The notes beneath the pieces are model-generated. The model was not told the origin of the DNA, ran no database searches, and saw nothing but the letters and a program-made list of their open reading frames with translations. Both the position numbers and the translations under genes were made by a program. Shown piece after piece: positions 43,972 to 52,119 of a stretch of 64,000 nucleotides of DNA. Numbering within the stretch: the stretch's first letter is position 1; every line of letters starts with the position of its first letter. This DNA comes from Saccharopolyspora indica (GTDB lineage: Bacteria > Actinomycetota > Actinomycetes > Mycobacteriales > Pseudonocardiaceae): positions 1 through 64,000 of the forward strand of contig NZ_JAQGLB010000019.1 in NCBI RefSeq assembly GCF_027853965.1, given 5' to 3'.

Positions 43972-45342
43972 GTGCCGCCCAAGAACGCCCGAGCCGCCCG
44001 CCCCGCCTACCGATGCGCCGACTGCGGCCACGAGGTCGCCAAGTGGGTGGGGCGCTGCCCGGGCTGCCAGGCGTGGGGCACCGTCGAGGAGGCCGCACCG
44101 GCCCGGCCCGCGCTGGCCAAGGTCAGCGCCGGTGCCCCGGCCACCCCGGCGCGGCCGATCGCCGAGGTCGACCTGGACTCGGCCCGCGCGGTGTCCACCG
44201 GCATCGACGAGCTGGACCGGGTGCTCGGCGGCGGCATCGTGCCCGGCGCGGTCGTGCTGCTCGCCGGCGAACCCGGTGTGGGCAAGTCCACACTGCTGCT
44301 GGAGGTCGCGCACCGCTGGGCCACCAGCTCCGCGCGCGGCCCGTCGCTGTACATCACCGGCGAGGAATCCGCAGGTCAGGTGCGGTTGCGGGCGGAGCGG
44401 ACGGATTCGGTGCACCCGCAGCTCTACCTCGGTGCGGAGAGCGACCTCTCCGCCGTGCTCGGGCACGTCGACGCGGTGCGGCCCGGCCTGCTGATCGTCG
44501 ACTCGGTGCAGACCGTGCAGTCGCCCGATGCCGAGGGCAGCCCCGGCGGCGTCACCCAGGTCCGGGCGGTGACCACCGCGCTGGTCGCGCTGGCCAAGGA
44601 GCGCGGGCTGCCGGTGGTGCTGGTCGGGCACGTCACCAAGGACGGTGCGGTCGCCGGGCCGCGCGTGCTGGAGCACCTGGTCGACGTGGTGCTGCACTTC
44701 GAGGGCGACCGGCACTCGGCGCTGCGGATGCTGCGCGGCGTGAAGAACCGGTTCGGCCCCGCCGACGAGGTCGGCTGCTTCGAGCAGCGCGACGACGGCA
44801 TCGCCGAGGTGCCCGATCCCTCCGGGCTGTTCATCAACCGGCAGGAATCGGTGGTCGACGGCACGGCGGTGACGGTCATGGTCGAGGGCAAGCGGCCGCT
44901 GCTGGTCGAGGTGCAGGCGCTGCTGATGCACACCCAGATGGCGATGCCGCGCCGATCGGTCAGCGGGCTGGACTCGGCCCGGGTGTCGATGACGCTGGCC
45001 GTGCTGGGCAAGCACGGCAAGATCCCCACCGGCGATCACGACGTGTTCGCCGCGACGGTCGGCGGCCAGCGCGTCAGCGAGCCCGCCGCGGACCTCGCGG
45101 TGGCGATGGCCATCGCCTCCTCGCGCAAGAGCAAGCCGCTGCCGCCGAACCTGGTGGTGATCGGCGAGGTCGGCCTGGCGGGCGAGATCCGCCGGGTCAA
45201 CGGGGTCGGGCGGCGGCTGGCGGAGGCCGCGCGGCTGGGCTTCGACCAGGCGCTGGTGCCGCCGGACTCGGGTCCGCTGCCCAAGGGCGTGCGTGCCACG
45301 GTGGTGTCCAACATCGGCGACGCGCTCAAGATCGTGAGGTGA
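43972..45342 (+). CDS. radA: DNA repair protein RadA
   Basis: This 456-residue RecA-like branch-migration ATPase has an N-terminal zinc finger (Cys15, Cys18, Cys29, Cys32), Walker [10 protein letters not shown] (about 94-102), the RadA-specific KNRFG motif (about 258) and a C-terminal Lon-like domain (about 310-456, with [12 protein letters not shown]). It processes recombination intermediates. Start: GTG. disA begins two bases after its stop, a conserved pairing in actinobacteria in which RadA and DisA influence one another. Confidence 0.96.
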   Translation: MPPKNARAARPAYRCADCGHEVAKWVGRCPGCQAWGTVEEAAPARPALAKVSAGAPATPARPIAEVDLDSARAVSTGIDELDRVLGGGIVPGAVVLLAGEPGVGKSTLLLEVAHRWATSSARGPSLYITGEESAGQVRLRAERTDSVHPQLYLGAESDLSAVLGHVDAVRPGLLIVDSVQTVQSPDAEGSPGGVTQVRAVTTALVALAKERGLPVVLVGHVTKDGAVAGPRVLEHLVDVVLHFEGDRHSALRMLRGVKNRFGPADEVGCFEQRDDGIAEVPDPSGLFINRQESVVDGTAVTVMVEGKRPLLVEVQALLMHTQMAMPRRSVSGLDSARVSMTLAVLGKHGKIPTGDHDVFAATVGGQRVSEPAADLAVAMAIASSRKSKPLPPNLVVIGEVGLAGEIRRVNGVGRRLAEAARLGFDQALVPPDSGPLPKGVRATVVSNIGDALKIVR

Positions 45343-45344
45343 CG

Positions 45345-46439
45345 ATGAGCCACGAGGCGCTGCGCGCCACGCTGGCCCGCCTGGCCCCCGGCACCGCCCT
45401 GCGCGACGGCCTGGAGCGCATCCTGCGCGGCCGCACGGGCGGGCTGATCGTGCTCGGGTACGACCCGGCGGTGGAGGCGCTCTGCGACGGCGGCTTCCGG
45501 CTGGACATCGAGTTCAGCGCCACCCGGCTGCGCGAGCTGTCCAAGATGGACGGCGCGGTGGTGCTGTCCACCGACGCCCGGCGGATCATGCGGGCCAACG
45601 TGCACCTGGTGCCCGACGCGAGCACGCCCACCGAGGAGTCCGGCACCCGGCACCGCACGGCGGAGCGCACCGCGATCCAGACCGGCTACCCGGTGGTGTC
45701 GGTCAGCCAGTCGATGAGCATCATCAGCGTCTACACGCAGGGCCACCGGCACGTGCTGATCGGCTCGCCGGAGATCCTGTCCCGCGCGAACCAGGCGCTG
45801 GCCACGCTGGAGCGCTACACCGCGCGGCTGGCCGAGGTCGCGCAGGCGCTGTCGGCGCTGGAGATCGAGGACTACGTGACGCTGCGCGACGCGATGACCG
45901 TCGTGCAGCGGATGGAGATGGTGCGGCGGATCGCCGACGAGATCGAGGGCGACGTGGTCGAGCTCGGCGGGGACGGCAGGCTGATCGAGCTGCAGCTCGA
46001 CGAGCTGGTCGGCCCGCTGCGCGGCACCCGCGCCGAGCGCGACGGCACCGACCTGGACCGCGAGCTGATCGTGCAGGAGTACCTGCCGACCGACGCCGTG
46101 CCGACGTCGGAGCAGGTGGAGGCGGCGCTGCACAAGCTCGACGCGACCGAGCTGCTGGATCTGACCGCGATCGCCGCCGCCTTCGGCTACTCGGACGCCC
46201 CGGAGGCCCTGGACCAGCACCTGAGCCCGCGCGGCTACCGCCTGCTGGCCCGGGTGCCGCGGCTTCCGGCGACCGCTCGCCGGCGGCTGGTGGAGCACTT
46301 CGGTTCGCTGCAGCGGCTGCTGGCGGCGACCGTGGACGAGCTGGGCGAGGTCGACGGGCTCGGCGACGCCAAGGCCCGGCTGGTCCGCGAAGGCCTGTCC
46401 CGGCTGGCCGAGTCGTCCATCGTGGACCCGTTCGCCTGA
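45345..46439 (+). CDS. disA: Diadenylate cyclase DisA
   Basis: This 364-residue protein makes c-di-AMP from two ATP and scans DNA integrity. The DAC domain carries DGA (69-71) and [11 protein letters not shown] (100-110); a linker helix bundle and a C-terminal HhH DNA-binding region follow (about 295-364, [26 protein letters not shown]). An in-frame GTG two codons earlier overlaps the radA stop and is a possible alternative start. A radA-disA operon is the usual arrangement. Confidence 0.95.
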   Translation: MSHEALRATLARLAPGTALRDGLERILRGRTGGLIVLGYDPAVEALCDGGFRLDIEFSATRLRELSKMDGAVVLSTDARRIMRANVHLVPDASTPTEESGTRHRTAERTAIQTGYPVVSVSQSMSIISVYTQGHRHVLIGSPEILSRANQALATLERYTARLAEVAQALSALEIEDYVTLRDAMTVVQRMEMVRRIADEIEGDVVELGGDGRLIELQLDELVGPLRGTRAERDGTDLDRELIVQEYLPTDAVPTSEQVEAALHKLDATELLDLTAIAAAFGYSDAPEALDQHLSPRGYRLLARVPRLPATARRRLVEHFGSLQRLLAATVDELGEVDGLGDAKARLVREGLSRLAESSIVDPFA

Positions 46440-46471
46440 TAGCACTGTCGGCGTAGCCGTCCGCGCCTTAT

Positions 46472-46489
46472 AAGCGGCGGCAGCCGCTT
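46472..46489. terminator. Hairpin between disA and the Rv3587c-like gene
   Basis: AAGCGGC-ggca-GCCGCTT forms a 7-bp stem in the 77-base gap between converging genes. On the minus strand, TTGTTTTCG precedes the stem. It is a modest terminator. Confidence 0.4.
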
Positions 46490-46516
46490 CGAAAACAACC
46501 ACCACCAAACCCTGAG

Positions 46517-47098
46517 TCAGGGCGTGAGGCGGAATTCGACCGGGGCGCTGTTGAGGGACGCGAGCCTGGCCACCACCTTGTACTGGCCCTCGGCGGCCTT
46601 GGCCTGGTCGGGGCCGCAGTCCGGGGTGGACGTCAGGCCGGACCACTCGACGTCGTTGCGGACCGACTGGCCGGGCTGCAGCAGCGGCTGCTCGTTGGTC
46701 GACTCCGCGTAGCAGTCGTTGCTGGACCACACGTGCTTGCCCGCCTGGGAGGTCACGGTCAGCTCGCGCAGCATGCGGTTGGTGTCGCGCACGCAGGGGC
46801 GCTCGCCCGCGTTGGTGATCACGATGCTCATCGGGACCTTGTCACCGGCCCGGAACTCGGGGCGGGCCACCTCCGCGACCACCCGGATCGCCTCGTCCGG
46901 GCACTGCGCCGGCGGCTCGTCGGCCGCGATCGCGACCGGTGCGGCAGGCGGCGCGGCCTGCGGCTGGGGCGCCGACCCGTTCAGGAGCACCACCGCTGCC
47001 CAGGCGACCAGTGCGACCGCGAGCAGGACCGCGGCGATCGCCACCACGCGGCGACGCCAGTACACGGCTGGCGGCAACGGCCCGTTCGGATCTAGCAC
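46517..47098 (-). CDS. Membrane-anchored protein, Rv3587c-like
   Basis: This 193-residue protein has one N-terminal helix (about 17-39), a Pro/Ala/Gln linker, and an extracytoplasmic domain (about 62-193) with four or five cysteines (for example CPDEAIRV, RPCVRDTNR, DCYAES, DCGPDQ) that may form disulphides. Its place between disA and mutY corresponds to Rv3587c of M. tuberculosis. The function is unknown. It is divergent from mutY, with a 329-base gap holding two palindromes. The start is GTG. Confidence 0.78.
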   Translation of the reverse strand: MLDPNGPLPPAVYWRRRVVAIAAVLLAVALVAWAAVVLLNGSAPQPQAAPPAAPVAIAADEPPAQCPDEAIRVVAEVARPEFRAGDKVPMSIVITNAGERPCVRDTNRMLRELTVTSQAGKHVWSSNDCYAESTNEQPLLQPGQSVRNDVEWSGLTSTPDCGPDQAKAAEGQYKVVARLASLNSAPVEFRLTP

Positions 47099-47427
47099 GG
47101 ATCGACAGTAACGCGGCGACTACTCCGAACGGCGCTGCCGATGATCACCTGATCGGGTGCAACTCGGCGAATCCGCCCCCACCGCACCGAAACCACCCGG
47201 CCGAGCGAGCAGCGCCGATTTCTCGCGAAATTGACGCTCACCCGGGTGATGGTCAATTTCGTGCGAAATTGACACCGTCTCGCCGCCGCAGCGGTGTTCG
47301 TGCTGGTGACCAAGGCTGTGTTGGTTCGAGGTTGGTGGAGGTCGTGGTGGCCGGGGAGTGACTGTGCGTGGTTGGTTCGGGCGCGGGTCTTCGCTGGATC
47401 CGGGGGCCTGGCAGGATCGGCGGTGTC
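47099..47427. other. 329-bp divergent region between the Rv3587c-like gene and mutY
   Basis: Contains the palindrome pair at 47216-47273 and a CAGGAT hexamer 10 bases before the mutY ATG that may be its -10 element. No gene is supported. Confidence 0.5.
47216..47273. repeat. Pair of ATTTCG..CGAAAT palindromes
   Basis: CGATTTCTCGCGAAATTG (47216-47233, imperfect) and a 22-bp copy with arms GTCAATTTCG/CGAAATTGAC (47252-47273) lie 18 bases apart. The second is identical to the single copy at 41177-41198. Confidence 0.8.
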
Positions 47428-48333
47428 ATGAAGACCTCCGCCGCGAATCCCGTCGTCCCGCCGCTGAACCCGGTCGAGCTGATCGACTGGTTCGCCGCCA
47501 CCGCCCGACCGCTGCCGTGGCGCGCGCCCGGCGTCACGGGCTGGGGCGTGCTGGTCAGCGAGACGATGCTGCAGCAGACGCCGGTCAACCGGGTCCAGCC
47601 GATCTGGGAGGAGTGGATGCGCCGCTGGCCGCGCCCCTCCGACCTGGCCGCTGAGCCGCAGGGCGAGGTGGTGCGCGCCTGGGGCAAGCTCGGCTACCCG
47701 CGCCGCGCGCTGCGCCTGCACGAGGCCGCCGCGACCATCGCGACCGAGCACGGCGACGTCGTCCCGTCGGACGTGGACACCCTGCTCGCACTGCCGGGCG
47801 TGGGCGCCTACACGGCGCGGGCCGTGGCCGCCTTCGCCTACGGCAAGCGCGCTCCGGTGGTCGATACGAACGTGCGGCGCGTGGTGGCGCGAGCCGTGCA
47901 CGGTGCGGGCGACGCCGGACCGCCGTCGACCAAGCGGGATCTCGACGACGTCGACGTCCTGCTTCCCGACGACGACGCTTCCGCGGCGAAGCTCTCCGCC
48001 GCGCTGATGGAGCTCGGGCAGGTCGTGTGCACGGTGCGCTCGCCGCTGTGCGAGTCGTGCCCGATCGCGCACGACTGCGCCTGGCAGCACGCCGGGCGAC
48101 CGGCCTACGCGGGCCCGCCGAAGAAGGTGCAGAAGTTCGCGGGCACCGACCGCCAGGTGCGCGGCAAGCTGCTCGACGTGCTGCGCGGTTCCACCGGCCC
48201 GGTGCTGCGCGAGCAGCTGGACGCGGTGTGGTCGGACGCCGGGCAGCGCGACCGCTGCCTGGACTCGCTGCTGGTCGACGGGCTCGTCGAGCAGACCGAC
48301 GACGGCCGCTTCGCGCTGCCCGGAGAGCACTGA
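47428..48333 (+). CDS. mutY: A/G-specific adenine glycosylase MutY
   Basis: This 301-residue HhH-GPD DNA glycosylase removes adenine opposite 8-oxoguanine. It has the catalytic Glu45 in VSETMLQQTPV, the HhH and Asp of LPGVGAYTARAV...PVVDTNVRRV, and a 4Fe-4S cluster loop with spacing C-x6-C-x2-C-x5-C (VCTVRSPLCESCPIAHDC). The C-terminal part is short, as in many actinobacterial MutY proteins. It overlaps the following 2H phosphoesterase gene by one base (TGATG). Confidence 0.95.
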   Translation: MKTSAANPVVPPLNPVELIDWFAATARPLPWRAPGVTGWGVLVSETMLQQTPVNRVQPIWEEWMRRWPRPSDLAAEPQGEVVRAWGKLGYPRRALRLHEAAATIATEHGDVVPSDVDTLLALPGVGAYTARAVAAFAYGKRAPVVDTNVRRVVARAVHGAGDAGPPSTKRDLDDVDVLLPDDDASAAKLSAALMELGQVVCTVRSPLCESCPIAHDCAWQHAGRPAYAGPPKKVQKFAGTDRQVRGKLLDVLRGSTGPVLREQLDAVWSDAGQRDRCLDSLLVDGLVEQTDDGRFALPGEH

Positions 48334-48848
48334 TGGCGCACGCGCTGGTGTTCTTCTTCGACGACCGCACCGAGTCGGAGATCCGCGGCCTGTGGCAGCG
48401 GCTGGACGGCGCGGGCGTGCCGAGCCCGGCGGGCAAGCACCGCCCGCACGTGACCTTGGCGGCCGCCGGCGGCATCCCGCCCGCCGCCCGCAAGGCGGTG
48501 CGCGCCGAGCTGGAGCTGCTGTCCGTCCCGGACCTCTGGCTGCACACGCTCGGCACGTTCCCCGACGAGGAGCGGAAGCTGCTGCTGGGCGCGGTGGTGG
48601 ACGCCGAGCTGCTGGCGGTGCACTCCGCGGTGCACGACGCGCTGGCGGGCCGGGTGCAGAACCCGTCGGCCTACTACTTCCCGGGCGCCTGGATCCCGCA
48701 CTGCACCCTCGCCCAGGGCATCACCGACGACCAGCTCGCAGCGGGCTTCCGCGCGCTCCAGCCGCCGCGAGCCGTCCGCGCCGCGATCAGCGAGGTCGCG
48801 ATCGTCGACACCCGCACCGGGGACGCCGAGACCGTCCTGACCCGCTGA
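48333..48848 (+). CDS. 2H phosphoesterase / 2'-5' RNA ligase family protein
   Basis: This 171-residue protein carries two HxT motifs, HVTL (about 39-42) and HCTL (about 128-131), at the spacing of 2H phosphoesterases. Family members hydrolyse or ligate 2',3'-cyclic or 2'-5' phosphate bonds; the cellular substrate is unknown. Translation is coupled to mutY through TGATG. A terminator-like hairpin follows directly. Confidence 0.88.
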   Translation: MAHALVFFFDDRTESEIRGLWQRLDGAGVPSPAGKHRPHVTLAAAGGIPPAARKAVRAELELLSVPDLWLHTLGTFPDEERKLLLGAVVDAELLAVHSAVHDALAGRVQNPSAYYFPGAWIPHCTLAQGITDDQLAAGFRALQPPRAVRAAISEVAIVDTRTGDAETVLTR

Positions 48849-48853
48849 CCGCA

Positions 48854-48887
48854 CCGACGGCGCGTCCGGGTCCCGACACGCCGTCGG
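48854..48887. terminator. Hairpin after the 2H phosphoesterase gene
   Basis: CCGACGGCG-c-GTC and GAC-a-CGCCGTCGG form a stem with about a 9-base loop, five bases past the stop. The GGCGCGTC/GACACGCC core matches the hairpin at 6120-6148. Confidence 0.6.
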
Positions 48888-48892
48888 TCCCG

Positions 48893-48934
48893 CGATTTCC
48901 ATTGAAATCGGAGCCCTGATTTCCCATTGAAATC
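48893..48934. repeat. Pair of ATTTCCATTGAAAT palindromes
   Basis: CGATTTCCATTGAAATCG (48893-48910) is identical to the palindrome at 6410-6427 inside the spermidine-synthase-like gene. A second copy with an extra C (GATTTCCCATTGAAATC) follows within seven bases. It is intergenic here. Confidence 0.85.
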
Positions 48935-49081
48935 GCGCGGGGCCGCGGGGCGCAGCGGTGGAGGGGCCGCTTCCGAGGTCGGGCATTTGGTCCATAGTGG
49001 ACGTCCTTCGCGATCACGAGTTGCCGAGTTCCGGGTGACGCGCCACTTTGGACCAGCACCTCGCACCCGGTAGGAGGACGC

Positions 49082-49762
49082 ATGGACGTCGACGGCGTGA
49101 GCATCCTCGGCCGCGGGATCGCGGCCAAGGGGCCGGAAGGCGTCGTGTTCGCCAACCTCGACCTGCAGGTCTCCGCCGGGGCGCTCGCCGTGGTCGCCGG
49201 CCCCTCCGGGACCGGGCGCACCTCGCTGCTGCTCGCGCTGTCCGGCCGGTTGCCGCTGATCACCGGCTACCTGGACGTCTCGGGGCACGTGCTGCCCGCC
49301 CAGGCGAAGGCGGTGCAGCAGCTGATCCGCCCGGCCCGGCTGCGGCCGGGCTACGAGCTGGAGGACAAGCACCGGGTGCGGGAGGCGATCCTCGAACGCC
49401 GCCTGATCAGCGGTGCGACCGAGAGCTCCATCGACGCCGCGCTCGACCTGGTCGGCCTGGCCCCCGACCGGTCCGCGCTGGTCGACGAGCTGCACGCCGC
49501 CGACCGGCTGCTGCTCGCGGTGGCGCTGGCGATCGCGCCCTCGCCCGCCGGGATCCTGGTCGACGACGTCGACGTCGGCCTGCCGCTGCCGTCGCGGGCG
49601 CGGGTGTGGGCGGCGCTGCGCGAGGTGACCCGGACCGGGATGACCGTGCTGGCCAGCGCCGCCGACGCGCCGTCGGGGGACGTCGAGGTGATCCACCTCC
49701 CCGCGCGCGAGCAGGACCGGCCCACCGATGTGCTCGACCTGCTGGAGGAGGACACGCCGTGA
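49082..49762 (+). CDS. Degenerate ABC-type ATPase paired with YhgE/Pip exporter
   Basis: This 226-residue protein has the ABC ATPase layout, but key residues are changed. Walker A reads GPSGTGRTS (40-48) with Arg46 in place of the essential Lys. The signature region is DELHAADRLLLAVALA (135-150) with no LSGGQ. Walker B ends in VDDVDVG, with Asp rather than Glu after it. It may bind but not efficiently hydrolyse ATP, or belong to an accessory subfamily. AGGAGG lies six bases before the ATG. Its stop overlaps the start of the YhgE/Pip gene (GTGA). Confidence 0.8.
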   Translation: MDVDGVSILGRGIAAKGPEGVVFANLDLQVSAGALAVVAGPSGTGRTSLLLALSGRLPLITGYLDVSGHVLPAQAKAVQQLIRPARLRPGYELEDKHRVREAILERRLISGATESSIDAALDLVGLAPDRSALVDELHAADRLLLAVALAIAPSPAGILVDDVDVGLPLPSRARVWAALREVTRTGMTVLASAADAPSGDVEVIHLPAREQDRPTDVLDLLEEDTP

Positions 49763-51699
49763 AAGCGTTCACCCTGGCCTGGCTGGAGCTGCGGCGCTTC
49801 CGCGGACCGCTGCGCCGCCTCGTACCGCTGGTGCTGGTGCTGGTCCCGCTGCTGTACGGCTCGCTGTACCTGTGGTCGAACTGGGATCCCTACGGCAAGC
49901 TCGGCCAGGTCCCGGTCGCCGTGGTGAACTCCGACCTGCCGGTGGACAGCCGCGGCGAGCACATCAACGCCGGTGAGCAGTTCATCCAGCAGATCAAGGC
50001 GACCGACACCTTCGACTGGCACTTCGTGGACGCCGCCGACGCGCGCCGCGGGCTGACCGAGGGCACCTACTACTTCACCATCGAGGTGCCGTCGGACTTC
50101 AGCGCCCGGCTGGCCACCGCGGCCGACCGCAACCCGGAGCGGGCGGCGCTGCACATCGTCAAGAACGACGCCAACGGCTTCATCGTCGGGATCATGGCCG
50201 ACACGGTGAAGACCGAGCTGCAGAACCAGATCAACGCGGCCGCGCACGCCACCTACGCCCGCGCGCTCTACGGCGAGCTGGACCAGGCGCGGCAGAAGCT
50301 CCAGCTGGCGTCGGAGGCGTCCAAGCAGCTGGTCGAGGGCACCGAGCTGAGCAAGCAGGGCACCGCCGCGCTCACCACCGGGCTCAACGGCGTGCGGGAC
50401 GGCACCGGCGAGATCACCCGCGGCGTGCAGAGCATCGCCGACGCGAGCGCTCAGCTCGACCAGCAGCTGCGGGCCATCACCGACTTCACCGCCGAGCGGC
50501 TGCCCGGCGCGGTGAACGCGCTGGTCAACGCGAGCAACATCGCGGTCAACAGCCTGAGCGCGATCAAGACCACCACCGGGTTCCTCAGCCAGCGGGCCGC
50601 CGAGGGCCGCGCGGCCGTCGAGGAGCTCGGCGAGAAGCACCCCGACATCGCGCAGGACTCCGCCTACCAGCGCGCGCTGGACATCTCCCGCAAGCTCGCC
50701 GACTCCGCGGCCACGGCCGACGGCGATGCGCAGAAGGCGCTGGCCACCGCGCAGGACGCCAACCGCCAGGCGCTCGCGCTGCAGAACAACCTCGGCCCGC
50801 TGCAGAACCAGGTCCGCGCGATCACCGCACCGGCCGACACGCTGCGCGCGGGCACGGCGGAGCTGGCCGGTGGCGGCCTCGGCATCACCAACGGGCTCAA
50901 CACGCTGGCCGCGAGCAGCGGCGTGCTGCACACCGGCGCCGGGCAGCTCAACGACGGCGCCAAGTCCCTGCAGGGGCTGGTCGACGACACGCTGGGCAAG
51001 ATCCCGCCGACGAACCCGACCGAGGTAGCGCAGGCCGCCGACGTGCTGGGCTCGCCGACCGAGATCCACGTGGACAACATCAACCCGGCGCACGTCTACG
51101 GCCGCGGGCTGGCGCCGTTCTTCTTCGCCATCGCGCTGTGGGTGTTCGGCCTGTTCGCGTACCTGCTGCTCAAGCCGGTGAACCAGCGGGCGATGGCGGA
51201 CCGGGTCAACGCGTGGACCATCGCGCTGGCCGGGTTCCTGCCCGCCGCGGCGCTGGGCGTGCTCGGCGGGCTGGTGCTGTACGCGGTGGTCGACTTCGGG
51301 CTGGGGCTGGACCCGGTGCACCTGTGGTGGACGCTCGGGCTGGTCTCGCTGGCCGCGCTCGCGTTCGTGGCGATCGACCACTTCCTGCGCACCGCGCTGG
51401 GCGCGGTCGGCGACCTGCTGTCGCTGGTGCTGCTGATCATCCAGCTCACCGCCTCCGGCGGGCTGTACCCGATGGAGACCGCGCCCGCGCCGTTCCAGGC
51501 CGTGCACCCGTTCCTGCCGATGAGCTACCTGGTCGACGGCCTGCGGGTGACGATCTCCGGCGGCGAGACGCAGCACCTGCTCAAGGACGCCGTGGTGCTG
51601 ACCGGGTTCCTGGTGGTCTTCCTGCTCCTGACCACGCTGGTCGTGCAGAAGCAGCGCACTTGGTCCGTGGCCCGCCTGCACCCGCAGATCGAGCTTTAG
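49759..51699 (+). CDS. YhgE/Pip-domain membrane protein (MmpL-less exporter type)
   Basis: This 646-residue protein has one N-terminal helix (about 20-42), a long coiled extracytoplasmic region (about 60-440) with heptad-like Ala/Leu/Gln patterns, and five to six C-terminal helices (about 455-640) of the ABC-2 permease type. YhgE/Pip proteins include phage-infection proteins of Gram-positives and type VII-associated factors such as EsaA. No ESX genes are seen here. It is coupled to the degenerate ATPase gene upstream. Substrate unknown. Confidence 0.85.
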   Translation: MKAFTLAWLELRRFRGPLRRLVPLVLVLVPLLYGSLYLWSNWDPYGKLGQVPVAVVNSDLPVDSRGEHINAGEQFIQQIKATDTFDWHFVDAADARRGLTEGTYYFTIEVPSDFSARLATAADRNPERAALHIVKNDANGFIVGIMADTVKTELQNQINAAAHATYARALYGELDQARQKLQLASEASKQLVEGTELSKQGTAALTTGLNGVRDGTGEITRGVQSIADASAQLDQQLRAITDFTAERLPGAVNALVNASNIAVNSLSAIKTTTGFLSQRAAEGRAAVEELGEKHPDIAQDSAYQRALDISRKLADSAATADGDAQKALATAQDANRQALALQNNLGPLQNQVRAITAPADTLRAGTAELAGGGLGITNGLNTLAASSGVLHTGAGQLNDGAKSLQGLVDDTLGKIPPTNPTEVAQAADVLGSPTEIHVDNINPAHVYGRGLAPFFFAIALWVFGLFAYLLLKPVNQRAMADRVNAWTIALAGFLPAAALGVLGGLVLYAVVDFGLGLDPVHLWWTLGLVSLAALAFVAIDHFLRTALGAVGDLLSLVLLIIQLTASGGLYPMETAPAPFQAVHPFLPMSYLVDGLRVTISGGETQHLLKDAVVLTGFLVVFLLLTTLVVQKQRTWSVARLHPQIEL

Positions 51700-51721
51700 C
51701 GCGATCACTCCGCCGGGCTCG

Positions 51722-51727
51722 TAGGCT
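51722..51727 (+). promoter_or_regulatory. -10 element of an apparently leaderless mhuD
   Basis: TAGGCT ends six bases before the mhuD ATG, with no Shine-Dalgarno. No convincing -35 was found. Confidence 0.4.
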
Positions 51728-51733
51728 GGCTAC

Positions 51734-52042
51734 ATGGCTGTTGTGAAGATCAATGCGATCGAGGTTCCCGAAGGTGCTGGTCCGGAGCTGGAGAAGCGGT
51801 TCGCTTCGCGGCACGGCTCGGTGGACAGCGCGCCCGGCTTCCTCGGGTTCGAGCTGCTGCGCCCGGTGAAGGGCGACAACCGCTACTTCGTCTACACGAA
51901 GTGGGAGTCCGAGGAGGCGTTCCAGGCCTGGGCGTCGGGCCCGGCGAAGGCCGCGCACGCCGGGGAGGCGAAGAACCCGGTCGCCTCCGGGTCCAGCCTG
52001 CTGGAGTTCGAGCTGGTCCAGGAGTCCTACCCGGAGAAGTGA
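51734..52042 (+). CDS. mhuD: Heme-degrading monooxygenase MhuD
   Basis: This 102-residue ferredoxin-like protein closely follows mycobacterial MhuD (Rv3592): it starts MAVVKINAIEVPEGAGPELEK and keeps Asn7, Trp66 and His75, the heme-binding and catalytic residues. It would break down heme to release iron, giving mycobilin-type products in the Mtb enzyme. Its position between mutY and clpC matches the mycobacterial gene order. The start appears leaderless, and copy 8 of the 44-bp palindrome follows immediately. Confidence 0.9.
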   Translation: MAVVKINAIEVPEGAGPELEKRFASRHGSVDSAPGFLGFELLRPVKGDNRYFVYTKWESEEAFQAWASGPAKAAHAGEAKNPVASGSSLLEFELVQESYPEK

Positions 52043-52047
52043 GAAGC

Positions 52048-52091
52048 CTGTGAGCGTTTTGGGGTGCCATAGCGCCCCAAAACGCTCACGG
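52048..52091. repeat. 44-bp dispersed palindrome, copy 8
   Basis: CTGTGAGCGTTTTGGGGTG and GCCCCAAAACGCTCACGG surround CCATAG. It lies between the converging mhuD and endonuclease/exonuclease/phosphatase genes, five bases past the mhuD stop. Confidence 0.88.
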
Positions 52092-52119
52092 ACCCCCTCC
52101 CCAACGCAAGCGGAGCTCC

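Noticed and set aside
49759-51699. Type VII secretion locus based on the EsaA/Pip-like protein
   Set aside because: No WXG100, EccC or EccB-like genes occur nearby, so only a family resemblance is reported.
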